Assembly: GCF_007830635.1 (NCBI RefSeq)
Contig: NZ_VLLA01000010.1
Span: 62,001-126,000 of the forward strand
Length of the DNA: 64,000 nucleotides
Direction of reading: 5' to 3'
Source of the DNA: Bradyrhizobium huanghuaihaiense
Lineage (GTDB): Bacteria > Pseudomonadota > Alphaproteobacteria > Rhizobiales > Xanthobacteraceae
A program made the position numbers and the translations under genes. Shown here one piece after another: positions 24,917 through 33,633 of the stretch; position 1 is the first letter of the stretch; each line of letters begins with the position of its first letter. Under the pieces are notes generated by a model. The model was not told where the DNA came from and did no database searches. It saw only the letters and a program-made list of their open reading frames with translations.

Positions 24917-25189
24917 ATGAAGAAGATCATTTTGGCATCGGCGTGCATCATGGCGCTGGCAACCGGCGGCGCCTTCGCGCAGACACAACCCGCTCCAAGC
25001 GCATCCAGTCAGGGCGAGGTCGGTCCCTCATCGCGAGGCCCTGCCACCAAGGGGATGACGACGGGGCGTTCCTCGAACACGCAGAACGAGGCCGCCGACA
25101 GCAAGGGCAAGCAGTCGCCTTCGGCCGGCGGCAGCAACACCAACAACATGGACAGCCAGGCCGGCGGTGGCGCAGGCTCCGGGAAGTAA
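24917..25189 (+). CDS. small secreted Ser/Gly/Asn-rich protein
   Basis: 90 residues: signal peptide MKKIILASACIMALATGGAFAQ, then an unstructured Ser/Gly/Asn/Gln-rich tail ending GGGAGSGK. RBS CAGGAG at 24905-24910. No known domain. Its plan and promoter are like those of the protein at 15393, which makes both likely members of the general stress response; their function is unknown. A G/C-rich inverted repeat at 25202-25228 (GAGAGG / CCTCTC) follows and may be its terminator. Confidence 0.8.
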   Translation: MKKIILASACIMALATGGAFAQTQPAPSASSQGEVGPSSRGPATKGMTTGRSSNTQNEAADSKGKQSPSAGGSNTNNMDSQAGGGAGSGK

Positions 25190-25343
25190 CCGCGATATCG
25201 TGAGAGGGGGCGGATGTTCCCTCCTCTCCCACGGGAAGGCAAGATCGATCGGCAGTGTCGCGCCGCGCCACAGATTCGAATCGAGAGGCTAGCCAGCGGC
25301 GCGCGCATGTTCTGCAATTGGTCCCACCTACATTGACATCGGT

Positions 25344-26678
25344 GTGACGGCCGGGGCAGTTTTTCACATTGCTGACGAATCAGCGATTGCCTCACGCCGA
25401 GTACCTCTTGGACAACTCCCAGTGCTTTCGAGACTGATATCGTTGCTGCACCGCATCCCTGCGGTGAAATGGGCGTTGACCCGGCTTCGGCCCACGCCGC
25501 ACGGCGGCAGCATCGACGCCGCCCCGATTGCCGCAGAAAGCTCGCCAGTTCTCATCGTCGACGCTGCAGAAACTGCGCCGGCTCCGAGCATCAGCGCCGA
25601 TCCACCGCCCAGCGCCGCAGTCGTCGCGGACGAAGCCGCGATCCCTGTCGTCGCGGAGAGCCCATCGGCCGCGCCGGCTGATGTGAACGTCACCGACAAT
25701 TCATTGCCGGAGACGCCGACAGAAGCCGAGCCGGTCGTCGTGGCCGAGGCTGCAATCTCACCGGTCGACATCGCACCCGAGCCGACCGATGTCCCCGAGC
25801 TCATCATCGACAACGATCCGCCGGCGGAAGATTCGGCTGACGTTGCGCCCGACGAGACCGAGCAAACCGTGGTCGCATGTGGCGAGGCCGACGAAGAATC
25901 GGTCGACGCCGAGCCCATTGCTATCAGCAGCGATCCATCTCCCGAGCTTCCGGCCGGCATCGAGCCCGTCGTCGCGGAGGAGACCGAGGTCGTGTCCGTC
26001 GACGTCGCGATCGCGCCGGTTGACGCCCTCAGCGTCAACGACGATCACTCCCCTGGCATTCCCGCTGCTGTCGAGCCCGCCGTCGCCGACGCGCTCTGCG
26101 TCGCGCTTGGCGACAGCGAAGCCCCGGTGGAGGACGTCTCCGAAAGCGGCATCGACAACGCACCGTCCTCCAGCGTCGCGGTCGAGATCGAGTCGGTTCC
26201 CGCCAACGATCCTGCGCCGGTCGTCGCCGCAGTCGTCACTGAGACCTCCTCGGAGGACTCGCCCGGCGTCGTCGCGGACATCGCGCCGGAGCAGGACTCG
26301 GCGCCTCCAGCGCCGGAGGTCCGCAGCACACCGAAAGTTCGCGCCAAGCCCGCGGAACCGGCCGATCGTGCCGCGCTGATCCGGCAGCGCTGGGCCGAGA
26401 CCGGGATCAGGATGTGGAATCCGCGGCTTCACGGCACCGGCGATGCCACGCTGAACATCCAGGGCAGCATCGAGCTGCTGCCGCCCGCCCCCGGCGAGAC
26501 CCTGCCGCGCTACGACAAGCTGGAATTCAGGATGCTCGGCGGTCAGATCGTGTGCGAGGGCGTCATCGTCGAGGCGCCCGTGCAGGCGAGCCATCGCAGC
26601 TTCACCCGGCTCGCCGAGCCGCGAGTTCCGGACCGGGTCCGTGAATCCGTGCGGGAGCGCCAGGCCGCACTCGCCTGA
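25344..26678 (+). CDS. long acidic, proline/valine-rich low-complexity protein of unknown function
   Basis: Up to 444 residues. Residues about 20-55 are basic and amphipathic (LPVLSRLISLLHRIPAVKW). Residues 60-330 are a disordered stretch of Ala, Val, Pro, Glu, Asp and Ser with loosely repeated units such as EPVVVAE, VDIAPEPTD and VDVAIAPVD. The last 100 residues look folded (RQRWAETGIRMWNPRLHGTG, then LEFRMLGGQIVCEGVIVEAP). The start is a GTG at 25344; there is no ATG until far downstream, so the N-terminus is uncertain. The reading frame is supported by its length and the structured C-terminus; the reverse strand is also open here but gives Arg/Gly-rich noise. It could be an envelope-spanning or scaffold protein, but I do not recognise it. 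Confidence 0.65.
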   Translation: MTAGAVFHIADESAIASRRVPLGQLPVLSRLISLLHRIPAVKWALTRLRPTPHGGSIDAAPIAAESSPVLIVDAAETAPAPSISADPPPSAAVVADEAAIPVVAESPSAAPADVNVTDNSLPETPTEAEPVVVAEAAISPVDIAPEPTDVPELIIDNDPPAEDSADVAPDETEQTVVACGEADEESVDAEPIAISSDPSPELPAGIEPVVAEETEVVSVDVAIAPVDALSVNDDHSPGIPAAVEPAVADALCVALGDSEAPVEDVSESGIDNAPSSSVAVEIESVPANDPAPVVAAVVTETSSEDSPGVVADIAPEQDSAPPAPEVRSTPKVRAKPAEPADRAALIRQRWAETGIRMWNPRLHGTGDATLNIQGSIELLPPAPGETLPRYDKLEFRMLGGQIVCEGVIVEAPVQASHRSFTRLAEPRVPDRVRESVRERQAALA

Positions 26679-26739
26679 TCCTTTTCTACGAAGAATGCTT
26701 GCCATATGCTAGGCTGATGCCCCGGCTATGGGAGATCGC

Positions 26740-27024
26740 ATGCGCGCGACATCGTTGCGATTGATCGTCATCGCGGCCCTCTGCTTCTCGCAAGGAGCCT
26801 TTGCAGCGTCCAGCAAACGGCCGCGTCACGTGCCGCCAACCGCGCATGCCGCCGATGTCGCAGCGAGCTACAAAGCCGACCGGCTCTCGTCCTCGCGTGG
26901 CGAGACGATCCTCAACACGCCCGGACAGACCACCGTGCTGACGCGAGAAGTCCTCGACGACAAGAAGGCGACGAGCCTGCGGGACGCCATGCGCTCGACC
27001 GCGGGCGTGACGATCGGGCGATAG
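26740..27024 (+). pseudogene. remnant of a TonB-dependent receptor (signal peptide and start of plug domain)
   Basis: 94 residues from ATG 26740 (GGAGA 4 nt upstream): signal peptide MRATSLRLIVIAALCFSQGAFA, a linker, then DRLSSSRGETILNTPGQTTVLTREVLDDKKATSLRDAMRSTAGVTIGR and a stop. The last 35 residues match the opening of the plug domain of TonB-dependent siderophore receptors (TPQSVTVLTREVLDD...LRDALR.TAGVTI). The rest of the plug and the whole barrel (about 600 residues) are missing, and nothing like them follows before the lactamase gene. The intact receptor in this window is at 46626. It might still be expressed as a short secreted peptide. Confidence 0.7.
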
Positions 27025-27193
27025 GCTCCCGCTCCGCTTTCAGCAAACCCGCCGCTATTCCCGCAAGGCCCACGCATTTTTTGCGGACACAAGACTGTTG
27101 CCCTCAACGCCGGCCACGACGTAACTTGCGCACCGCCCGGGCCACGACGTCCGCGCCCGACCAAAATGACAAGAACACTGTGGGAGGCAGACT

Positions 27194-28078
27194 ATGAGAA
27201 GGCTCGCGGCCGCGCTTTGTGCACTGGCCCTGCTCTCGACTGGCGCGCAGGCGCAGACCATCAAGGATTTCCTGGCAATCGCCATGAAGAAATGGACGGC
27301 GCCGTTCGAGCCGTTCCAGCTCATCGGCAACATCTACTATGTTGGCACCGACGGCATTGCCGTCTACGTCATCAAGACGTCGCAGGGGCTGATCCTGATG
27401 GATACGGCGATGCCGCAGTCTACCGGCATGATCAAGGACAACATCGCCAAGCTCGGCTTCAAGGTCGCCGACATCAAGATCATCCTCAACTCGCACGCGC
27501 ATCTCGACCACACCGGCGGCTTTGCCGAGATCAAGAAGGAGACCGGCGCACAGCTCATCGCCGGCGAGCGCGACAAGCCGCTGCTCGAAGGCGGCTATTA
27601 TCCGGGCGACGAGAAGAACGAGGATCTCGCCTTCCCCGCGGTGAAGGTCGACCGTACCGTCAAGGAAGGCGACAAGGTCACGCTTGGCGACACAACGCTC
27701 ACCGCGCATGCAACGCCCGGCCATTCACCGGGTTGCACCAGTTGGGAGATGACCGTCAAGGACGGCAGGGAGGACCGCGAAGTGCTGTTCTTCTGTAGCG
27801 GCACGGTGGCGCTGAACCGGCTGGTCGGCCAGCCCACCTATCCCGGCATCGTCGATGACTACCGCGCGACCTACGACAAGGTGAAGGCGATGAAGATCGA
27901 CGTGCTGCTCGGACCGCATCCGGAAGTCTATGGCATGCAGGCCAAGCGCGCGGAGATGAAGGACGGCGCACCGAACCCGTTCGTCAAGCCGGGCGAGCTC
28001 GTAACTTACGCAACCAGCCTCTCCGAGGAATTCGACAAGCAGCTCGCGAAGCAGACCGCTGCGCTGGAGAAGAAATAG
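27194..28078 (+). CDS. blaBJP: subclass B3 metallo-beta-lactamase, BJP-1-like
   Basis: 294 residues, signal peptide MRRLAAALCALALLSTGAQAQ, RBS GGGAGG at 27182-27187. Zinc ligands: His101-Ala-His103-Leu-Asp105-His106 (the HxHxDH of the superfamily), His177 in TPGHSPGCTSW and His242 in LGPHPEVYG. The B3 pattern (HAHLDH, no zinc-binding Cys as in B1) is clear. From memory it is nearly identical to BJP-1 of Bradyrhizobium japonicum USDA 110, known for an N-terminal segment that reaches into the active site and for marked pH dependence. It hydrolyses beta-lactams in the periplasm; a housekeeping role is unknown. Confidence 0.96.
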   Translation: MRRLAAALCALALLSTGAQAQTIKDFLAIAMKKWTAPFEPFQLIGNIYYVGTDGIAVYVIKTSQGLILMDTAMPQSTGMIKDNIAKLGFKVADIKIILNSHAHLDHTGGFAEIKKETGAQLIAGERDKPLLEGGYYPGDEKNEDLAFPAVKVDRTVKEGDKVTLGDTTLTAHATPGHSPGCTSWEMTVKDGREDREVLFFCSGTVALNRLVGQPTYPGIVDDYRATYDKVKAMKIDVLLGPHPEVYGMQAKRAEMKDGAPNPFVKPGELVTYATSLSEEFDKQLAKQTAALEKK

Positions 28079-28373
28079 CGGCCGGCAGGTGCTGCCCGCC
28101 TCTCCCCGGCGAGGGAGGGGGCGCGGCAACACGTTGTGCCGGCGCCATGGTTAGCAGAGCGTAGCCGCGGCTCTACAGCACTTCGCAGTTGATATGGCTC
28201 GCCTCCCCCGCCTCGTATCGTTAACGCAGCCTCACCAATGCACGCGGCCTGAAATTCCTGCGGCCGCGTGCAACCTGTGCTGGCCTTTTCGCATGGAACC
28301 CGTCTAACGCGCCCTTTACCCCCGCCGTGCAAGATCGTCCCCGTTTTGAAGGGACCCCGGGGCGCGTATTGCA
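28079..28373. other. intergenic region with hairpins between the lactamase and GGDEF/EAL genes
   Basis: 295 bp without a gene. CCTCTCCCCGGCGAGGGAGG near 28100-28121 is a GC-rich inverted repeat that may terminate the lactamase transcript. A second perfect 10-bp stem, GCACGCGGCC (28240-28249) with GGCCGCGTGC (28262-28271), lies about 100 nt before the ATG of the c-di-GMP gene and could be an operator or a leader hairpin. Confidence 0.6.
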
Positions 28374-30383
28374 ATGCCTGTCGTCGATTTGAAGTCTCAC
28401 CTTGCCGCCGCGATGCGGCTGTTTCGCGTGCCGGCCGACAATCCGGACCTGACGCGCGCGCAGTTCGACGCCTTCTCCAAGCAGATCCCGCTGCTCTACT
28501 TCATCCTCATGAGCAATACGATCGCCGTCGCCTACACCTACCTGAACGTGGCGCCGGACTGGCTGACGATGATCGTGCCGAGCGTGCTCACCGTGCTGGC
28601 GGCGCTGCGCACCTTCTGGTGGCTGCGGCAGCGCCATCTCGTGCGCAGCGACGCCGACATCCTGCGCAATCTGCGCGCCACCAACTGGATGACGCTGCCG
28701 ATCGGCGCGGGCTTCACCGCCTGGTCCTTCGCGCTCTTCCCTTACGGCGATCCTTTCGCCAAGAGCCAGGTCGCCTTCTATATGGCCGTCACCGCGATCG
28801 GCTGCATCTTCTCGCTGATGCATCTGCGCTCCGCGGCGCTGATCGTGACGCTGGTCGTCGACGTGCCCTATGTGCTGTTCTTCTGGGCCACCGGCGAGCC
28901 GACGCTGAAGGCGATCGCGATCAACAACCTGCTCGTCTCCGGCGCGATGGTGACGGTGCTGGTCATCTACTATCGCGACTTCGCCGATCTCGTCGCCAGC
29001 CGCAAATCGCTGCTCGCACAACAGGCTGCGACGCAAGCGCTGTCGGACGAGAATTTCCGCCTCGCCAATCTCGATTCCCTCACCGAGCTGCCAAACCGCC
29101 GCCGCTTCTTCGCCGAGCTGTCGAGTGCCTTCACCGATGCCGAGCGCAGGAACGTTCGCGTCGCGGTCGGCATCATCGATCTCGACGGCTTCAAGCCGAT
29201 CAACGACAATTACGGTCACTCGGTCGGCGATCGCGTGCTGATCGAGGCCGGCCGGCGCATCCGCGAGGTCTGCGAGGGTTTTGGTCCGCAGCGGGTGGAA
29301 TTCGCCCGGCTCGGCGGCGACGAATTCGGTCTCGTCGTGTGCGGCGATCCCGATGATGCGGATCTGCTCCGGCTTGGCCAGCGCATCGGCGACCAGGTCA
29401 AGCTTCCCTATCAGCTCGACACCGCCCATACGGGGCTGTCCTGCTCGATCGGCTTTGCGCTGTTCCCGCAATCGGCAACGACGGCCGAAGCGCTCTACGA
29501 ATGCGCGGATTATTCGCTCTATCACGCCAAGCGCCATCTGCGCGGCCGCACCGTGATCTTCTCGAGCGAGCTCGAGGCCGAGATCCGCAGCCGCGGCGTG
29601 ATCGAGAATCTGCTGCGCACCGCAGATTTCAGCACCGAGATGGACCTGGTGTTTCAGCCGATCGTGGACGCCATGAGCGAGCACACCGCCGGCTTCGAGG
29701 TGCTCGCGCGCTGGCACAGCTCCCGCCTTGGCCTCGTGTCGCCGGCCGACTTCATCCCGGCCGCCGAGCGCATCGGCCTGATCCGGCCGCTGACCCAGGC
29801 GCTGCTGGTTCGCGCGCTCGCGGCGGCCAAGACCTGGCCCGACCACATCCGCCTGTCGTTCAACCTCTCCGCTCACGACGTCTGCGCGGCCGAGGGCATC
29901 CTGCCGCTGATCTCTATCATCGAGAAGAGCGGACTGCCGCCGCACCGGATCGATTTCGAGATCACCGAGACCGCCGTTACCTTCGACTTCGTGCGCGCAC
30001 AGCAGTCGATCGCAACGCTGAAGGCGATGGGCTGCGGCATTTCGCTGGACGATTTCGGTACCGGCTACTCCTCGCTGAGCCACGTGCACCGGCTGCCGCT
30101 CGACAAGATCAAGATCGACCGCAGCTTCGTCGCCGACATCAACGACAATCCGGTGAGCCACAAGATCATCAAGTCGCTCACGGGCCTGTGCGACGACATG
30201 GAGATCGCCTGCGTCGTCGAGGGCGTCGAGACGCGCGCCCAGCTCGATACCCTGCGGCGGCTGGGATGCGACTTCATCCAAGGCTATTATTTCGCAAAGC
30301 CGATGCCGGGCGACGCGATCGGCGACTACCTCGCGAACGAAGGCCAGCGCCTCGGCGGCGCGGGAGCCAAGGTCGTGGCCTGA
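28374..30383 (+). CDS. membrane-anchored diguanylate cyclase / phosphodiesterase (GGDEF-EAL)
   Basis: 669 residues. Residues 35-205 hold about five to six membrane helices (MASE-like sensor), followed by a short coil (ASRKSLLAQQAATQALSDENFRLAN). The GGDEF domain (235-395) has LDSLTELPNRRRF, an intact RLGGDEFG near residue 312, and no RxxD inhibitory site before it (RVEFARL). The EAL domain (405-660) has FQPIV, EVL instead of EAL near residue 442, the metal and catalytic segments NLSAHD, EITETA, DDFGTGYSS and KIDRSF, and VVEGVE. Both domains therefore look active, so the protein may make or break c-di-GMP. It converges on hutU with only 7 nt between the stop codons. Confidence 0.95.
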   Translation: MPVVDLKSHLAAAMRLFRVPADNPDLTRAQFDAFSKQIPLLYFILMSNTIAVAYTYLNVAPDWLTMIVPSVLTVLAALRTFWWLRQRHLVRSDADILRNLRATNWMTLPIGAGFTAWSFALFPYGDPFAKSQVAFYMAVTAIGCIFSLMHLRSAALIVTLVVDVPYVLFFWATGEPTLKAIAINNLLVSGAMVTVLVIYYRDFADLVASRKSLLAQQAATQALSDENFRLANLDSLTELPNRRRFFAELSSAFTDAERRNVRVAVGIIDLDGFKPINDNYGHSVGDRVLIEAGRRIREVCEGFGPQRVEFARLGGDEFGLVVCGDPDDADLLRLGQRIGDQVKLPYQLDTAHTGLSCSIGFALFPQSATTAEALYECADYSLYHAKRHLRGRTVIFSSELEAEIRSRGVIENLLRTADFSTEMDLVFQPIVDAMSEHTAGFEVLARWHSSRLGLVSPADFIPAAERIGLIRPLTQALLVRALAAAKTWPDHIRLSFNLSAHDVCAAEGILPLISIIEKSGLPPHRIDFEITETAVTFDFVRAQQSIATLKAMGCGISLDDFGTGYSSLSHVHRLPLDKIKIDRSFVADINDNPVSHKIIKSLTGLCDDMEIACVVEGVETRAQLDTLRRLGCDFIQGYYFAKPMPGDAIGDYLANEGQRLGGAGAKVVA

Positions 30384-30390
30384 GGCGCGG

Positions 30391-32061
30391 CTACTTCGAA
30401 AGGCTCGGCAGATCGAGCCCCTTGTCGCGGGCGCAGTCGATCGCGATGTCGTAACCCGCGTCCGCATGGCGCATGACGCCGCTGGCGGGATCGTTCCAGA
30501 GCACGCGCTCGATGCGCTTTGCAGCCTCAGGCGTGCCGTCGGCGACGATCACCATGCCCGCGTGCTGCGAATAGCCGATGCCGACGCCACCGCCATGATG
30601 CAGCGAGACCCAGGTCGCGCCACTGGCGCAATTGAGCAGCGCGTTGAGCAAGGGCCAGTCGGACACCGCATCCGATCCGTCCTTCATCGCCTCGGTCTCG
30701 CGGTTGGGGCTCGCCACCGAGCCGCTGTCGAGATGATCGCGGCCGATCACGATCGGCGCTTTTAACTCGCCGCGCGCCACCATCTCGTTGAACGCAAGAC
30801 CGAGGCGATGGCGATCGCCGAGGCCGACCCAGCAGATGCGCGCGGGCAGGCCCTGGAACTTGATGCGCTCCTTGGCCATGTCGAGCCAGTTGTGCAGCTG
30901 CTTGTCGTCGGGCATCAACTCCTTGACCCTGGCATCGGTCTTGAAGATGTCCTCGGGATCGCCCGACAGCGCGGCCCAGCGGAACGGCCCGACACCGCGG
31001 CAGAACAAGGGGCGGATATAGGCAGGAACGAAGCCCGGGAAATCGAAGGCGTTCTTCAGGCCCATGTCCTGCGCCATTTGGCGGATGTTGTTGCCGTAGT
31101 CGAGCGTCGGGATTCCTTGCGCGTGGAAATCCAGCATGGCCTGGACGTGCTCGACCATCGACGTCTTCGAGGCGCGCTCGACCGCCTTTGGGTCAGAGGC
31201 GCGCTTGGCTTCCCAATCGGCGAGCGTCCAGCCCTTCGGCAGATAGCCGTTGATCGGATCATGCGCGCTGGTCTGATCGGTGACGATGTCGGGCTTGACG
31301 CCGCGACGGACCAGCTCCGGGAAAATCTCTGCGGCATTGCCGAGCAGGCCGACCGAGACAGCTTTCTTCGTCTTTGCGGCGTCCACCATGATCGCGAGCG
31401 CTTCATCGAGCGTTGCAGCCTGTCGGTCGAGATAGCCGGTGCGCAAGCGCATCTCGATGCGGCTCGGCTGGCATTCGACCGCAAGCATCGACGCGCCGGC
31501 CATGGTCGCGGCCAGCGGCTGCGCTCCGCCCATGCCGCCGAGGCCGGCGGTGAGGATCCATTTGCCGGCGAGGCTGCCGCCATAATGGCGACGGCCGACC
31601 TCGACGAAGGTTTCGTAGGTGCCCTGCACGATGCCCTGGCTGCCGATATAGATCCACGACCCCGCCGTCATCTGGCCGTACATCATCAGGCCCTGGCGAT
31701 CGAGCTCGTTGAAATGATCGAGCGTCGCCCAATGCGGCACGATGTTGGAGTTCGCGATCAGCACGCGCGGCGCATCGGCATGGGTGCGGAAGACGCCGAC
31801 CGGCTTGCCGGACTGCACCAGCAGCGTCTGGTCGCCTTCGAGCTTGCGCAAGGCGGCCGTGATCCGGTCGAAGCTCTCCCAGTCGCGCGCGGCGCGGCCG
31901 ATACCGCCGTAGACAACCAGCTCGCTCGGACGCTCCGCCACGTCAGGATCGAGATTGTTCATCAGCATGCGCAAGGGCGCTTCCGTCAGCCAGCTCTTGG
32001 CGCTGATGTCGCTGCCGCGCGGTGCGCGAATGGTGCGGTCATTGTCCAGTCGGCGGTTCAT
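30391..32061 (-). CDS. hutU: urocanate hydratase
   Basis: 556 residues, second enzyme of histidine degradation: urocanate plus water to imidazolonepropionate, with a tightly bound NAD+ as electrophile. Features: YGGIGRAARDWESF near 50, the NAD-binding GLGGMGGAQPLAATMAGAS near 170, GDRHRLGLAFNEMV near 405 and LNCASGATWVSLHHGGGVGIGYSQHAG near 485. ATG 32061 has AAAGGG 8 nt upstream; an in-frame GTG at 32070 is also possible. It is 12 nt after hutH in the hutI-hutH-hutU operon. Confidence 0.97.
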   Translation of the reverse strand: MNRRLDNDRTIRAPRGSDISAKSWLTEAPLRMLMNNLDPDVAERPSELVVYGGIGRAARDWESFDRITAALRKLEGDQTLLVQSGKPVGVFRTHADAPRVLIANSNIVPHWATLDHFNELDRQGLMMYGQMTAGSWIYIGSQGIVQGTYETFVEVGRRHYGGSLAGKWILTAGLGGMGGAQPLAATMAGASMLAVECQPSRIEMRLRTGYLDRQAATLDEALAIMVDAAKTKKAVSVGLLGNAAEIFPELVRRGVKPDIVTDQTSAHDPINGYLPKGWTLADWEAKRASDPKAVERASKTSMVEHVQAMLDFHAQGIPTLDYGNNIRQMAQDMGLKNAFDFPGFVPAYIRPLFCRGVGPFRWAALSGDPEDIFKTDARVKELMPDDKQLHNWLDMAKERIKFQGLPARICWVGLGDRHRLGLAFNEMVARGELKAPIVIGRDHLDSGSVASPNRETEAMKDGSDAVSDWPLLNALLNCASGATWVSLHHGGGVGIGYSQHAGMVIVADGTPEAAKRIERVLWNDPASGVMRHADAGYDIAIDCARDKGLDLPSLSK

Positions 32062-32073
32062 GCGGAACACCCT

Positions 32074-33633
32074 TTAGTCAAATCGCGGAAATGGATCGGT
32101 TGAAAGCTTGGTGAGCGCCACGGTCGGCAGCGCATCGGCTTCGATCAGCGCAGCGGCCTTGGCGAGATCGCCGGCCATGTAGCGGTCGGCGCCGAGTGCG
32201 GGCACCTGCTCGCGCAGCGCGGCGATGACGGCGACCAGCGGCGCGCTGGTCGCATGCGGCGCACGCAGCGTGATGCCCTGGGCTGCCACCAGCAGCTCGA
32301 TGCCGAGAATGGCGGCGAGATTGTCCGCCATGTCGGAGAGGCGCCGCGCCGCATGCGCGGCCATCGAGACGTGGTCTTCCTGATTGGCGCTGGTCGGCGT
32401 CGAATCGATCGAGCATGCGAGCGCGCGCTGCTTGTTCTCGGCGTAGAGCGCGGCCGCCGTCACCTCGGCGATCATGAAGCCGGAATTGAGGCCGGGATCG
32501 GGGGTGAGGAACGGCGGCAGGCCGAAATTCAGCGCAGGGTCGACCAGCGTCGCGATGCGCCGCTCGCTGATCGCGCCGATCTCCGACAGCGCCAGCGCGA
32601 TCGCATCGGCGGCGAAGGCGACCGGCTCGGCGTGGAAATTGCCGCCGGAGACGATCTCCCCGGTCTCGACCAGTACCAGCGGATTGTCGGTGACCGCATT
32701 GGCCTCGACGATCAGGGTGCGTGCGGCCTGCGCGATCAGGTCCAGCGCGGCGCCCGCGACCTGCGGCTGGCAGCGCAGGCAATAGGGATCCTGCACCCTC
32801 TCATCGCCTTCGAGATGCGACAGGCGGATGTCGCTGCCGTCGAGCAGCGCGGTCAGCGTCGCGGCCGCCGCGATCTGCCCGGCATGACCGCGCAACGCCT
32901 GGATCTCGGGGCGGAACGGCGCCGTCGAGGCCATCGCCGCATCCACCGACAGCGCGCCCGTCACGAGCGCGGCACGGGCGAGGCGAAATGCGCGCAGCAC
33001 GCCCGATATGGCGTAGGCGGTCGAGAACTGCGTGCCGTTGATCAGCGCGAGGCCTTCCTTGGGTCCAAGCGTCAGCGGCGCGAGACCGGCGGCGGCGAGC
33101 GCCTCGTTGCCGGACACCGTCTTACCGTCAACGATCGCCTGCCCCTCGCCGATCATCACCGCCGTCATATGCGCAAGCGGCGCGAGATCGCCGGAGGCGC
33201 CGACCGAGCCCTGTTGCGGCACCAGCGGATAGACGCCCCGCGCCAGCATGCCCTGCAATTGCTCGATCACCGCGCGCCGCACGCCGGAAGCACCGCGTCC
33301 CAACGAAACGATTTTCAATGCCATCATCAGGCGGACAATTGGTTCCGGCGTTGCCGGGCCGACGCCACAGCAATGCGAGACGATGAGGTTGCGCTGGAGC
33401 AGCGCGGTCTGGTCGGGTGGAATGCGCTTCGAGGCCAGCTTCCCGAAGCCGGTATTGATACCATAGACGGGAACATCGGCCTGCGCGGCTCGCGCAACGA
33501 TCTGCGCAGCCGCCTCCACACGCGGCCAGAACGACGGATCGAGGACGACGGGGGCGCCTTCGAGCACGCGCACGAAATCCTCGAGGCTCACTGTCCCCGG
33601 CTTGACGACGATCGCCGCGCCCTGCTCGGTCAC
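32074..33633 (-). CDS. hutH: histidine ammonia-lyase
   Basis: About 519 residues; removes ammonia from L-histidine to give urocanate. The autocatalytic MIO cofactor comes from Ala-Ser-Gly in GSVGASGDLAPLAH near residue 145. Other family elements: PVYGINTGFGKLAS, NLIVSHCCGVG, EPIVRLMM, SLGRGASGVR, QDPYCLRCQPQVAGA and TPTSANQEDHVSMAAHAARRL. I prefer the GTG at 33633, which overlaps the hutI stop as GTGA and has GGAGGG 4 nt upstream; an ATG at 33645 would add four residues. Tight coupling to hutI supports co-translation. Confidence 0.97.
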   Translation of the reverse strand: MTEQGAAIVVKPGTVSLEDFVRVLEGAPVVLDPSFWPRVEAAAQIVARAAQADVPVYGINTGFGKLASKRIPPDQTALLQRNLIVSHCCGVGPATPEPIVRLMMALKIVSLGRGASGVRRAVIEQLQGMLARGVYPLVPQQGSVGASGDLAPLAHMTAVMIGEGQAIVDGKTVSGNEALAAAGLAPLTLGPKEGLALINGTQFSTAYAISGVLRAFRLARAALVTGALSVDAAMASTAPFRPEIQALRGHAGQIAAAATLTALLDGSDIRLSHLEGDERVQDPYCLRCQPQVAGAALDLIAQAARTLIVEANAVTDNPLVLVETGEIVSGGNFHAEPVAFAADAIALALSEIGAISERRIATLVDPALNFGLPPFLTPDPGLNSGFMIAEVTAAALYAENKQRALACSIDSTPTSANQEDHVSMAAHAARRLSDMADNLAAILGIELLVAAQGITLRAPHATSAPLVAVIAALREQVPALGADRYMAGDLAKAAALIEADALPTVALTKLSTDPFPRFD

